In this document: positions 1 to 10,299 of the stretch, piece by piece
Position numbering within the stretch: position 1 is the stretch's first letter
Layout: every line of letters starts with the position of its first letter
DNA from: Paenibacillus sp. UNC451MF
GTDB lineage: Bacteria > Bacillota > Bacilli > Paenibacillales > NBRC-103111
Assembly: GCF_000686845.1 (NCBI RefSeq)
Contig: NZ_JMLS01000037.1
Location: 1 to 42,262, forward strand
Direction: 5' to 3'
DNA: 42,262 bases
Notes under the pieces: model-generated
Told to the model about the DNA's origin: nothing
Seen by the model: only the letters and a program-made list of their open reading frames with translations
Databases searched by the model: none
Program-made: the position numbers and the translations under genes

Positions 1-111
1 CAGGGAGGTTTAGATTTTTTGATTTGAGGGGTATCGTACGACAAGAACATAGTCCTGCCAATAAGAAAGTTCAATGCTTGAGTGCTTTAGTAAAGTTAAA
101 CTTTCTGATGG

Positions 112-150
112 GATCAAAAAAAAACCTGTACATTTGTATCAGGTTCTTTA
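112..150 (-). terminator. Possible leftward Rho-independent terminator
   Basis: An inverted repeat (AACCTG with CAGGTT around a short loop containing TAC/GTA) is flanked on its left by a run of nine or more A. Read on the minus strand, this is a hairpin followed by a T run, the usual form of an intrinsic terminator. It would stop transcription moving left out of the window. No minus-strand gene lies to its right before rph, so its client is unknown. Confidence 0.4.
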
Positions 151-153
151 ATA

Positions 154-210
154 TTGCACATAAACAAACATGATGATATAATCAGTTAACGACCATTTTT
201 GGTAAATGGT
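154..210 (+). promoter_or_regulatory. Sigma-A promoter of rph with an inverted repeat at the start of transcription
   Basis: The sequence shows TTGCAC at 154-159 and TATAAT at 177-182, separated by exactly 17 bases, a near-consensus vegetative promoter. Transcription would begin near 189. A perfect 7-base inverted repeat, ACCATTT (192-198) and AAATGGT (204-210), starts within a few bases of that point. It could be an operator for a repressor or a 5' stem that stabilises the message. The role of the repeat is inferred; the promoter match is directly visible. Confidence 0.7.
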
Positions 211-302
211 CAAAATTAGTTCATCTTATATCTTAATTATATCGTTCCGGTAAACTCTTGTCAAATGTTTTTTCTCAATCTAACAGTTAGGAGAGATGTT
301 GA

Positions 303-2912
<2,610 letters not shown>

Positions 2913-2950
2913 TGGTTGGATACGTCATGTAAGAACCTCTGTCATAATAG

Positions 2951-2977
2951 GCGGCATTAAATTTAGTTTAATGTCGC
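2951..2977 (+). terminator. Hairpin downstream of rph, without a U run
   Basis: GCGGCATTAAA pairs with TTTAATGTCGC across a TTTAG loop, giving an 11-pair stem with one G-U pair, about 40 bases after the rph stop codon. No T run follows, so it may be a weak terminator or a 3' stabilising hairpin. Confidence 0.35.
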
Positions 2978-3094
2978 AGACCACCACGGCTGCAGGCATG
3001 GATCGGTGGCCGCGTTACATTAACGGGCAGAAGTTAGTAAACTCATGATACAAAAAGGACACAAAAGTTAACCAAAACGACGGAGGCGGGAGAC

Positions 3095-3361
3095 GTGTCG
3101 AATTTGGACAATGAGAAAAAAGCTTTGGAAAAAGCGAAAATGGTATTTGAAACAACCGAGGTCATAACGACAAATGTGTACAAGGTCAGCCCTGAGCAGA
3201 AAGAGAAGCTCGATCGACTGGCTGAGGAGAGGATCGAAAAGGCACGCGAGAAGGCAATACCGAAGATCCGCGAGAGGTACGAACAGCGGGTTAAGGAGAT
3301 CCGGCAGCAACAACAGCTAACGGCCGACGGCGAGGGGATGACTCCCCCGGCGAAGAAGTAA
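3095..3361 (+). CDS. Small charged coiled-coil protein, unknown function
   Basis: An 88-residue protein starting at GTG 3095, with GGAGG at 3082-3086 and an 8-base gap. It is almost entirely charged and helical: alternating Lys/Glu/Arg with heptad-like spacing over residues 5-75, then a Gln run and a Pro/Lys tail ending PPAKK. It has no signal peptide or membrane segment and no Cys. I do not recognise the family. It lies 180 bases after rph and may be transcribed independently. The strong ribosome binding site and biased composition favour a real gene. Confidence 0.6.
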   Translation: MSNLDNEKKALEKAKMVFETTEVITTNVYKVSPEQKEKLDRLAEERIEKAREKAIPKIRERYEQRVKEIRQQQQLTADGEGMTPPAKK

Positions 3362-3789
3362 ACAAACACATACATTTGTGTGTGATGCCAGCAACGCTGG
3401 TACTCCCCTTATTAGGCACTACATTTCATAGTGGGGGGAAGGGAATCTTGAAATGCCTTTCATTGACTATAACCACTAAACACAAAGGCTATAAGCTTCA
3501 TGGTTACACTTCTTGGGATTGAATAACGGAGGAGATTCAAACTTTTTTTGAACAAACGGGACACGATAGTGCAATGACTAGGAAGCATACCGCTACCACG
3601 GTTGCTTCCTTTTTCGTAAAAGTACCGCCTAGCTGGAACATAGAAACTTTGCCACTGGCTGGAATCTTATAGGCTCAGGGTTTTTGGTAGTAAGTTTAGT
3701 AGCAACAACCTATTCATTTTAAGACACCATTTGGCTAAATCTCTGCTTCCGGCTATTATAGTACTAGTGCAGAAAAAGGGGATGGTTCA
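3362..3789. other. Intergenic stretch with an orphan terminator
   Basis: No protein gene is supported. There is a small CCAGC/GCTGG hairpin at 3388-3400, a CACTA/TAGTG hairpin near 3417-3433, a GGAGGAG motif near 3529-3535 followed by only a 9-codon frame, and a clear rightward terminator at 3580-3616. The terminator with no obvious gene before it suggests either the end of a decayed gene or a small RNA. Confidence 0.5.
3580..3615 (+). terminator. Rho-independent terminator
   Basis: AGGAAGCA (3580-3587) pairs with TGCTTCCT (3603-3610), with CCG/CGG continuing the stem, followed by a T run to about 3614. It points rightwards. The 88-residue gene ends 220 bases upstream and is the nearest candidate client. 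Confidence 0.75.
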
Positions 3790-4605
3790 ATGAAGTTGCT
3801 TATCAAACTGGCGCTTACCTGCGCCGCACTTGTATTGATTATGATTATCGCATTTCGCTTACATACGTTGCTCGGGTGGGGACTTTTTATCGTGCTGATT
3901 GGGGTGATGGGATATATCTCCAGATCGAGCTACTATGCCATTCGCGGCAGCACGGCATTCGCGGCAGACCAGTTCGAGCTGGCTCTTGCCTGGTACCAGA
4001 AAGCATATGCCAGCAAGCCGTGTCCGGAGAAGCATCAGATCGGCTACGCCTATATGCTGATGAGGACAGGCGAGTCGGAGCAAGCGGAGGCTGTGCTGCA
4101 GAAGGTGCTTAGCCGTACCGCGAATCACGAGATTAGGATGCAGGCTCGCTGCAATCTGGCTACCGCATACTGGCTGCAAGGGAAGCGGGACGAAGGCGTC
4201 AAAGAGCTGGAGGGCGTTTTCGAGCATTACAAAAACACGCTGATCTACGGCAATCTGGGCTATTTCAAGCTGATGCACGGCGACCTGAACGAATCGCTGG
4301 AGTTCAATCTCGCAGCGTATGCGTTCAACAGCGACGACAAGACGATTCTGGACAACTGCGCATTGAACTATTATATGCTTGGCAAAATGACGGAGGCAGA
4401 GGAGATGTTCGAGAAGCTGATGTCCAAATCGCCGAAACGCGCCGAGCCTTACTATTACTACGCGCTGACCCTTAAAAAGCTCGGGAAGAAAGAGGAGGCC
4501 GCCGAACAGATTAAGCAGGCGCTTACCAAAGAATTGTCCTTCCTGACAACCGTGACACGCATCGAAATTGACGAAGCAGCCAAAGAGATGAACACAGAAA
4601 AATAG
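3790..4605 (+). CDS. Membrane-anchored tetratricopeptide repeat protein
   Basis: A 271-residue protein with two hydrophobic segments at the N-terminus (about residues 4-20 and 26-43), followed by a soluble repeat region. The motif FELALAWYQKAYASKP and later blocks ending in LGKMTEAEEMFEKLMSKSP and LGKKEEAAEQIKQAL are typical TPR helices; five or so repeats are readable between residues 55 and 260. TPR arrays mediate protein-protein contacts, and here the array would face one side of the membrane. The ATG at 3790 follows AAGGGGATGG. No catalytic motif is visible and the neighbours do not reveal a partner. A terminator follows at 4783-4815. Confidence 0.8.
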   Translation: MKLLIKLALTCAALVLIMIIAFRLHTLLGWGLFIVLIGVMGYISRSSYYAIRGSTAFAADQFELALAWYQKAYASKPCPEKHQIGYAYMLMRTGESEQAEAVLQKVLSRTANHEIRMQARCNLATAYWLQGKRDEGVKELEGVFEHYKNTLIYGNLGYFKLMHGDLNESLEFNLAAYAFNSDDKTILDNCALNYYMLGKMTEAEEMFEKLMSKSPKRAEPYYYYALTLKKLGKKEEAAEQIKQALTKELSFLTTVTRIEIDEAAKEMNTEK

Positions 4606-4782
4606 CCGATACTCGGCATTGCGCACTTCCACCGTATTGAATACATTGCTGCGCTGGTTTTAGGCGCACTCGCTCATATTTTTGGCTGTAGTTTACATTT
4701 AGGTCCGGGGGACACAATTATAGTGCTTTGGAATCCCCGCAGGCTATTCAGAAAAATGGATTTTTAATAATCAGTTGGATTT

Positions 4783-4815
4783 AGCGCGGTTCCATAATGG
4801 AGCGGCGTTTTTTTT
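4783..4815 (+). terminator. Rho-independent terminator after the TPR gene
   Basis: A G+C-rich stem (AGCGC...TCCA with TGGA...GGCGT, one mismatch, 3-base loop) is followed by eight T at 4808-4815. It lies 180 bases after the TPR gene. Confidence 0.75.
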
Positions 4816-4992
4816 ACTACAGCAGCAATATATGACCTTTCCGGCAGAAAGTAACTTGTAACGTTACTGCGTAAGGAGCAGGCACTCGGCGGACCCTACT
4901 TGGTTGGAGGAGGTTGGGAGCAAGGGTGTGACATTTCAATCAAGCAATTAAGTCATAAAAGGAGAGCAATTATCGCCCTACTTTTTCAACGA

Positions 4993-5013
4993 AATCATGC
5001 TAATCTAATCATG
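4993..5013. promoter_or_regulatory. Direct repeats upstream of the solute-binding protein gene
   Basis: Two identical AATCATG heptamers start 14 bases apart, about 55-75 bases before the start codon at 5067. AraC-family regulators often bind direct repeats, and one AraC gene closes this gene run at 10300. The link is inference only. Confidence 0.25.
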
Positions 5014-5066
5014 AAAGCGCGTAACATGCGAAACAATTAAGTTTTCTTATTATGGGGGGAAGAAGT

Positions 5067-6389
5067 ATGGGCAAACCTAAGTGGGCATCCAAGCTTTCGA
5101 CTTTAACCGCGATATCGGTTATAGCTGGCTGCACTGGTGCAGCAAGTCAGGAGTCACCGACAGGCCTTCAAGACAGCCCGAAGCAAGAAGCCATAACTCT
5201 TAAAGCTTATGCTTACAACGGGGCTTTAGGAAAGGAGGATTTCGAGAAGTATATCGCTGCACCAGTTAAAAGCAAATTTCCCAACGTGACATTGGAATAC
5301 ATCGTTCCGGGAGAAGGATCGGGGCCGACGGAGCTATTAACGGCGGGGGCTATGCCAGATATCATTATGACCGGATTACGGGCCTTGATAACATTCCAAG
5401 AATTAGATGTTACTGTCGATCTCCGGGAGTTCGCTGCCAAGCACAAGCTGGATCTGACCCGATACCGAAAAGAAGCCGTTGACGCTATTCAGGGATACGG
5501 TTCTAAAGGTGAATTGTATGCGCTTCCCTTTTATGAAAATTATTACATGATGGCCTACAACAAAGATATTTTCGATAAGTTCTCCATTCCTTATCCTACC
5601 GATCAAATGACTTGGGAGCAGGTTAAAGCTCTTGCTATGAAGCTGACCCGGGTAGAGGACGGAATCACGTATAAGGGCATTCAACCGATCGATACGGTAG
5701 ATACATTCGGTCTTGCCATGTCGCTATCCTTTATTGACGACAAAACAGGGAAGGCCAAAGTAACGACCGACGAATGGAAGCGTGCCTTCGAAATGGCTAG
5801 CGAGATGAATACGATTCCCGGCAACGAACCTAAGGACCCTCTGAACATCTGGAAGGGCGCGGATGATTTTATGAAAGATAAGAATGTCGCCATGATGCCC
5901 TGGTTCGGCTCCAGACTACAAACGCTGGTGAGAAGCAATGCCGACTTGAACTTTAATTGGGATGTCGTATCCTTCCCTAGCTTCTCGGAATCTCCGGGCC
6001 AATCGGCGGAAGTTGATGCTCATGTATTCGCCTTGTCCAAGACGAGCAAGCATCAGGAGGAAGCGTTCCAGGTCATCCAATATTTGACCTCCTCGGAGGA
6101 GCTGCAAGGAAATTTTGTCAAGCTGGGACGTGCGTTGCCATCTATTAAGAACGATAATATGTTGAAGCAGTTCGGCTCGGAATATCCGCTCTTACAAACG
6201 AAAAATATAGCTGGAGTTTTTAAAAGCACGCCAAGACAGCCGCACAAGGCCCACAAGTTTGATGATATCGTCCGCTCCAAATTAAGAGCGGCGTTCGCGG
6301 ATCATTTGGCAGGGAAAATGGATATCAACACAGCTCTTCGCAAGGCGGAGGAGGAAGCTAATAAAGAAATAGAGACGAAGCAGAAATAG
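5067..6389 (+). CDS. Extracellular solute-binding lipoprotein (ABC transporter, family 1)
   Basis: A 440-residue protein with a lipoprotein signal: positive N-terminus (MGKPKWASK), a hydrophobic stretch, and a lipobox VIAGC with Cys22 as the lipid-modified residue. The mature part has the look of family-1 sugar-binding proteins: MPDIIMTG near residue 95, a GELYALPFYENYYMMAYNKD stretch, and a late segment with alternating Lys/Glu helices. It would sit on the outside of the membrane and deliver a ligand, often a sugar or oligosaccharide, to an ABC permease. An ATG at 5052 in the same frame is too early; GGGGGGAAG at 5054-5062 fits the ATG at 5067. No permease or ATPase gene lies anywhere in the window, so it is an orphan. 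It leads the run of genes up to 10186. Confidence 0.85.
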   Translation: MGKPKWASKLSTLTAISVIAGCTGAASQESPTGLQDSPKQEAITLKAYAYNGALGKEDFEKYIAAPVKSKFPNVTLEYIVPGEGSGPTELLTAGAMPDIIMTGLRALITFQELDVTVDLREFAAKHKLDLTRYRKEAVDAIQGYGSKGELYALPFYENYYMMAYNKDIFDKFSIPYPTDQMTWEQVKALAMKLTRVEDGITYKGIQPIDTVDTFGLAMSLSFIDDKTGKAKVTTDEWKRAFEMASEMNTIPGNEPKDPLNIWKGADDFMKDKNVAMMPWFGSRLQTLVRSNADLNFNWDVVSFPSFSESPGQSAEVDAHVFALSKTSKHQEEAFQVIQYLTSSEELQGNFVKLGRALPSIKNDNMLKQFGSEYPLLQTKNIAGVFKSTPRQPHKAHKFDDIVRSKLRAAFADHLAGKMDINTALRKAEEEANKEIETKQK

Positions 6390-6437
6390 TACTTGAAGTT
6401 TCGGATTAGGAATGGAATGATGAAAGAAGGGTTCTAC

Positions 6438-7205
6438 ATGGTTTTGTCCACTCATATTATTTTGGTTATGTTCGCTGCTGGTCTCATTCTGGGCTTCGTC
6501 GGAGCAGGCGGCTCCGGGTTCATTATTTCCATCCTGTCCACCGTGTTCGGCTTCCCGATCCATACCGCGCTGGGCACGGCGCTGGCAGCCATGCTGTTCT
6601 CCTCGGCTTCCGGTACGGTAAGTCATTACCGCGAAGGGAACATTACACCTCGTACCGGCATTGTCGTCGGATTGTCCGGGGCTTTCGGTGCATGGATTTG
6701 TTCGCAATTATCGGTAGGAATCGACGAAACGAAGCTCCAATGGATGACGGCAGGGATGCTGTTCTTGTCAGCCGTCGTGCTATGGATAAGAATGGGGCTC
6801 GCAGCCAAAAGGAACCTGTCTCAACCTGGGCCTGCCGCCTTAACAGCCGGTGCAGCGTTCTGGTTTCGAGCTTGCGCTATCGGCATCGTATGCGGAGCCT
6901 TATCAGGCTTGTTCGGGATTGGATCGACGCCATTTATCCAAATTGGTCTCATCACGCTGCTCAGAATGCCGATAAGTCAAGCGGCGGGAACAACGATGCT
7001 GATCATCATTCCGATCGCGGTTGCAGGAGGAGCGGGCTATTATGGCTCGGGTCATCTGGATCTACTGCTGCTGGCGGAAGTATTGGCCGGTATTATGACC
7101 GGGTCTTATATCGGAGCCAAATTTACGAAACGGCTGCCGCTTGTTTATTTGAAGACGGCTATGGTAGCTACTCCGTTCGTCGGAGCAGCATTGCTGTTAT
7201 TCTAA
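6438..7205 (+). CDS. TSUP family permease (TauE/SafE type)
   Basis: A 255-residue, very hydrophobic protein with about eight membrane segments. The opening block LGFVGAGGSGFIISIL and the second-half block GALSGLFGIGSTPFIQIGLI are the two repeated Gly-rich signatures of the TauE/SafE (TSUP) family, whose members export or import sulfite, sulfonates, sulfoacetate and other small organic anions. The first half also has the usual HTALGTALAAML. A TTG start at 6393 is possible, but the ATG at 6438 with AGAAGGG at 6425-6431 is much better. It begins 48 bases after the solute-binding protein gene and is probably co-transcribed. The substrate cannot be read from sequence. Confidence 0.85.
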   Translation: MVLSTHIILVMFAAGLILGFVGAGGSGFIISILSTVFGFPIHTALGTALAAMLFSSASGTVSHYREGNITPRTGIVVGLSGAFGAWICSQLSVGIDETKLQWMTAGMLFLSAVVLWIRMGLAAKRNLSQPGPAALTAGAAFWFRACAIGIVCGALSGLFGIGSTPFIQIGLITLLRMPISQAAGTTMLIIIPIAVAGGAGYYGSGHLDLLLLAEVLAGIMTGSYIGAKFTKRLPLVYLKTAMVATPFVGAALLLF

Positions 7206-7235
7206 AGCGGCCGGTCTTAAGAAGGAGGGAAAGGT

Positions 7236-8021
7236 GTGGCATTAGTCCATGTGGAGTATTTTTCGGAAGTATTAGGATTGTCCAGCTCTATGGATGTCAT
7301 TATTCCGCAGCAAATCCAAAGGCAACCGGGGCGGTTCAAGCCGCCATATCCGGTATTGTATCTACTGCATGGCGGCTCTGACAATCATTCCAATTGGCAG
7401 AGGAACACAGCCATAGAAAGGTATGTGTCCGGCCTGGGCCTGGTTGTCGTGATGCCTGCCGTACATTACAGCTTTTATTCCGATCAGAAATACGGATTAA
7501 AGTATTTTACGTTCTTATCGGAGGAGCTGCCGCGATTAGTACAACAATTTTTCCATGTATCGGATCAACGGGAGGACACGTTCGCTGCCGGATTATCCAT
7601 GGGCGGTTACGGCGCGTTCAAGCTTGGCATCGTATGCCCCGACCGGTATGCCGCTGTGGCAAGCTTGTCGGGAAGCCTCGACCAACGCAGCCGACTCACA
7701 GGGGAACCGGTGATAGCCAACTCCATTATGCTCCAGATGGCCAAGCACACCTTTGGGTCCTTGGAGGAGTACGATCGAAGCGAGAATGATTTGGCTCATG
7801 TGCTGGAAGGTCATCTTGCCGACGGCGTTCAGCTGCCCAAATTGTATCAAGCCTGCGGTACACTCGATCATAATTACGAGATTAATAAGCGGTTTTATGA
7901 GCAATTCCGGGATCGGATGGATGTAACCTACATAGAAGCGCCGGATCGCGGACATGAATGGGGCTTTTGGGACGAATCGATTCAGCAAGTATTACAGTGG
8001 CTGCCGATACGAAGTACTTAA
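7236..8021 (+). CDS. Alpha/beta-hydrolase esterase (EstA/EstD-like, PF00756 type)
   Basis: A 261-residue cytosolic esterase. It shows the oxyanion-loop motif YLLHGGSDNHSNW near residue 45, the nucleophile elbow GLSMGGYGAFKL with Ser121, Asp211 in CGTLDHNY and His240 in DRGHEWGFWDE, a complete Ser-Asp-His triad. The layout matches the putative-esterase family that includes tributyrin esterase and S-formylglutathione hydrolase. There is no signal peptide, so it acts inside the cell. The GTG at 7236 has GGAGGG at 7224-7229. It starts 30 bases after the TSUP gene. Removal of an acyl group from an imported compound would fit the context, but the substrate is unknown. Confidence 0.85.
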   Translation: MALVHVEYFSEVLGLSSSMDVIIPQQIQRQPGRFKPPYPVLYLLHGGSDNHSNWQRNTAIERYVSGLGLVVVMPAVHYSFYSDQKYGLKYFTFLSEELPRLVQQFFHVSDQREDTFAAGLSMGGYGAFKLGIVCPDRYAAVASLSGSLDQRSRLTGEPVIANSIMLQMAKHTFGSLEEYDRSENDLAHVLEGHLADGVQLPKLYQACGTLDHNYEINKRFYEQFRDRMDVTYIEAPDRGHEWGFWDESIQQVLQWLPIRST

Positions 8022-8054
8022 TATCTCATAGCGTTGATAGAGGAGGACGAAAAG

Positions 8055-8708
8055 ATGCGAATTGGCGTTGTGTGCGATGACCGCTGGCATCCAGCAGAAA
8101 CGGTCCGGCAAGGTTTGAAAGCGCTTGAATTGTCCGGTATGACATTCAACTATATGACGGAGGATACGGCATGGTCCGCTGATAGGATGAACGAGTATCC
8201 CGTCACCATTCTCACCAAGTCAAATTGCCGATCGGCAAGCGATCCGAGCCCATGGCTTACGGAGGACGTTCAGCAATCGTTCGTAAACTATGTCGAATGG
8301 GGCGGCGGCCTGTTCGTTATTCACTCGGGTACTGTGGGGTACGCGAATGATCCATTGTTTCGACAGCTTGTAGGCGGTGTCTTTACTCATCATCCTCCCT
8401 CAGGCGAGGTAACGCTTCAGCTGGAGCCTAGCTCAAGCTTTCATCTAAATGCAGAATCACGGACAATGACGCTGATAGACGAGCATTATTTCATAGAGCT
8501 GGATGACAAACAAGCAGAGGTGTTTATGACCTCTGAATCCATCCATGGTCGGCAGCCGGCCGGGTGGACTCGTCGACAAGGCAACGGAAGAATATGCGTA
8601 GCGACTCCAGGGCATTACGTCGATGTCTGGCAGAGTCCTTTTTATAGGAGCATCCTGCAGCAGGGCATTAGCTGGTGTGCCGGTGAAATCGAGAAAATTA
8701 CGGATTAA
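8055..8708 (+). CDS. ThuA-like (trehalose utilisation) family protein
   Basis: A 217-residue protein of the ThuA superfamily, which has a class I glutamine-amidotransferase-like fold. Visible features are MRIGVVCDDRWHPAE at the start, VEWGGGLFVIHSGTVGYA around residue 90 (the Gly-rich turn before the family's pocket), a QLVGGVFTHHPP block, and IDEHYFIELDD. ThuA proteins are linked to keto-disaccharide and trehalose use, and frequently sit beside Gfo/Idh or SDR oxidoreductases. The ATG at 8055 with AGGAGGACG at 8041-8049 is preferred over the in-frame ATG at 8034. It lies between an esterase and two SDR genes. Confidence 0.75.
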   Translation: MRIGVVCDDRWHPAETVRQGLKALELSGMTFNYMTEDTAWSADRMNEYPVTILTKSNCRSASDPSPWLTEDVQQSFVNYVEWGGGLFVIHSGTVGYANDPLFRQLVGGVFTHHPPSGEVTLQLEPSSSFHLNAESRTMTLIDEHYFIELDDKQAEVFMTSESIHGRQPAGWTRRQGNGRICVATPGHYVDVWQSPFYRSILQQGISWCAGEIEKITD

Positions 8709-8721
8709 AGGAGGTGAGCGG

Positions 8722-9429
8722 ATGGAAAAAGTTGCAGTTATTCTAGGAGGAGACAATCCGCTTGGCGCTTCGCTATGCCGCAATTTACTGGAACAAGAAT
8801 GGAAGGTCATCGCAGGGGTGACGCCAGGAGACCCATCTGCAGACGATTCCGTGGAGGATTCAAACAAACTTATCTCAGCCTATCCGAATCATTACCGCAC
8901 AGTATCCATGGACCCTTCGTCCATCCAGTCTCTCCTGACTGCAGCGTCTGTCGTTGCCGAAGAAGCGGATTCCATTGATTTGCTTATCAGCAGCATCGAT
9001 AGGCTGGAGGCGGATTCCTTCATGGAGGGTCTCGACTTCGAATCCGTCTTGAACAGCTTTGATACGAATGCTTTAGGTCCCATTCGTTTTATCGAGGCTT
9101 TCCTGCCCTTAACTGAGAAGGGATCCAAACGGATCGGGATTGTCTCCAGCCTATCGGGCAGCATTGAGACTGCTTCTCATGCCGACAGTTTCGGGTACAG
9201 CATGTCCAGAACCGCCTTGCATATGGCAATCCAAAATATGGCCAATCTTCTGGGCAAGGAGGGCTACTCGTTCCGGGTGTACCTGCAAGCCGGACGGTCG
9301 CTTCTGGAGCACTCCGCTTCGCTGGAGAATATTGATGCGGTATGTCGCTTCTTCAAGGATCGCGGGAATGGCGATTCAAGCTTTGCTGTCGTTGATAGTA
9401 CAGGGAAACAACGTACCTTATCATCCTAA
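8722..9429 (+). CDS. Atypical short-chain dehydrogenase/reductase-like protein
   Basis: A 235-residue SDR-fold protein with a degenerate active site. The N-terminal nucleotide loop reads LGGDNPLGASL instead of TGxxxGxG, the NNAG motif is replaced by LLISSIDRL, and the catalytic YxxxK reads YSMSR (Tyr159, Arg163). The Ser block VSSLSG (142-147) and DTNALG (115-120) are retained. It is followed 19 bases later by a canonical SDR of similar length, which suggests that the two arose by duplication and may form a heteromer with this copy as the non-catalytic subunit. An ORF start at 8623 is possible, but the ATG at 8722 with AAAGGAGGTGAG just before it is clearly the start. Confidence 0.75.
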   Translation: MEKVAVILGGDNPLGASLCRNLLEQEWKVIAGVTPGDPSADDSVEDSNKLISAYPNHYRTVSMDPSSIQSLLTAASVVAEEADSIDLLISSIDRLEADSFMEGLDFESVLNSFDTNALGPIRFIEAFLPLTEKGSKRIGIVSSLSGSIETASHADSFGYSMSRTALHMAIQNMANLLGKEGYSFRVYLQAGRSLLEHSASLENIDAVCRFFKDRGNGDSSFAVVDSTGKQRTLSS

Positions 9430-9448
9430 TGAAAAAGGGGGCATTGCT

Positions 9449-10186
9449 GTGCAAACCGCATTAGTTACAGGTGCCGATCGCGGGCTTGGTCTTTCGCTGA
9501 CGAAGCAGCTTGCCGAGCGGGGCTGGCGCGTATTCGCCGGAAGCTACCTTCCCGATTGGCCGGAGCTTACAGAGCTGTCAGCTCTATATGGTGACAGCAT
9601 AACCATCGTAAATTTGGACATCGCATCCGATGAATCCGTCCAACAAGCCTTGGGTAAGGTGAAGCTGCATGCAGCCCATCTGGATGCGGTTATCCATAAT
9701 GCTGGGGTTTCCAGCCCGTTGAATGACAGAACCATTAAGCAAAATCCGGACTACGACGACATGCTGCGTGTGTATAATGTGAATGCGGTCGGCATGCTAA
9801 GGGTCACGAGCGCTTTTCTTCCGCTGACGAACGCAGGGGAGCTGAAACGGCTGTGCATCGTCTCATCCGAAGCAGGAAGTATCAGCCGCAGCCGGCGCGA
9901 GTCATGGTACGGTTATTGCATGTCCAAAGCTGCTTTAAATATGGGCGTCAAGCTGCTGTTCAATATACTTCAACCGCAAGGCTACACGTTTCGGTTATTT
10001 CATCCCGGATGGATGAAAACTTACATGTCCGGACATAAAAACACAATCGCCGAATTGGAGCCAGACGACGTCGCCGCTTCCGCTCTGTCTTACTTCTTAC
10101 ATCCCCGGCTCGCGAACGATACAGGCGAAGTGAATGAAGGGACACTAACGATGCGTGATTGGAAGGGCAATGACTGGCCATGGTAA
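9449..10186 (+). CDS. Short-chain dehydrogenase/reductase, canonical
   Basis: A 245-residue NAD(P)-dependent SDR. TGADRGLG (residues 7-14) is the nucleotide-binding loop, HNAGV (83-87) the structural motif, VSS (138-140) holds the catalytic Ser, and YCMSK gives Tyr156 and Lys160. FHPGWMKT follows as the usual PG motif after beta-strand 6. The preferred start is GTG 9449 with AAAGGGGG at 9434-9441; longer frames upstream overlap the previous gene. It would oxidise an alcohol or reduce a ketone on a small molecule in the cytosol. It ends the six-gene run, eight bases before the terminator at 10194. Confidence 0.85.
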   Translation: MQTALVTGADRGLGLSLTKQLAERGWRVFAGSYLPDWPELTELSALYGDSITIVNLDIASDESVQQALGKVKLHAAHLDAVIHNAGVSSPLNDRTIKQNPDYDDMLRVYNVNAVGMLRVTSAFLPLTNAGELKRLCIVSSEAGSISRSRRESWYGYCMSKAALNMGVKLLFNILQPQGYTFRLFHPGWMKTYMSGHKNTIAELEPDDVAASALSYFLHPRLANDTGEVNEGTLTMRDWKGNDWPW

Positions 10187-10193
10187 GGAAGAG

Positions 10194-10233
10194 GCAGCTT
10201 TTTATCGGTATGAACCGGTATCGGCTGCTTTTT
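10194..10233 (+). terminator. Rho-independent terminator closing the 5067-10186 gene run
   Basis: GCAGC (10194-10198) pairs with GCTGC (10224-10228) with an inner CGGT/ACCG stem, followed by five T. It separates the SDR pair from the AraC gene. Confidence 0.75.
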
Positions 10234-10299
10234 AGCTTATACCGTGGTTAGGGTCGCACCTTGTATACCTATCATAGAGTATAAGGGAAGTGGAGGAAC

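Larger units (their letters stand above)
4606..5066. other. Intergenic region before the solute-binding protein gene
   Basis: This 460-base stretch holds the terminator at 4783-4815, a 10-base palindrome GTAACGTTAC at 4858-4867 nested in an AGTAAC/GTTACT repeat, and two direct AATCATG repeats at 4993-4999 and 5007-5013. No protein gene is supported. The GTAACGTTAC palindrome resembles the kind of site MerR-family regulators use, but no such regulator is nearby. Confidence 0.45.

Noticed and set aside
3463-3495. TTGACT and TATAAG upstream of the terminator at 3580
   Set aside because: The gap of 21 bases is too long for a sigma-A promoter.
3859-4632. A 257-codon minus-strand frame opposite the TPR gene
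   Set aside because: It is the mirror of a clear TPR gene and has His/Cys/Arg-rich composition typical of antisense frames.
5012-5027. A cre-like TGAAAGCG...TAACA sequence before the solute-binding protein gene
   Set aside because: It is one base too long for the CcpA site and misses key positions, so carbon catabolite control is not claimed.
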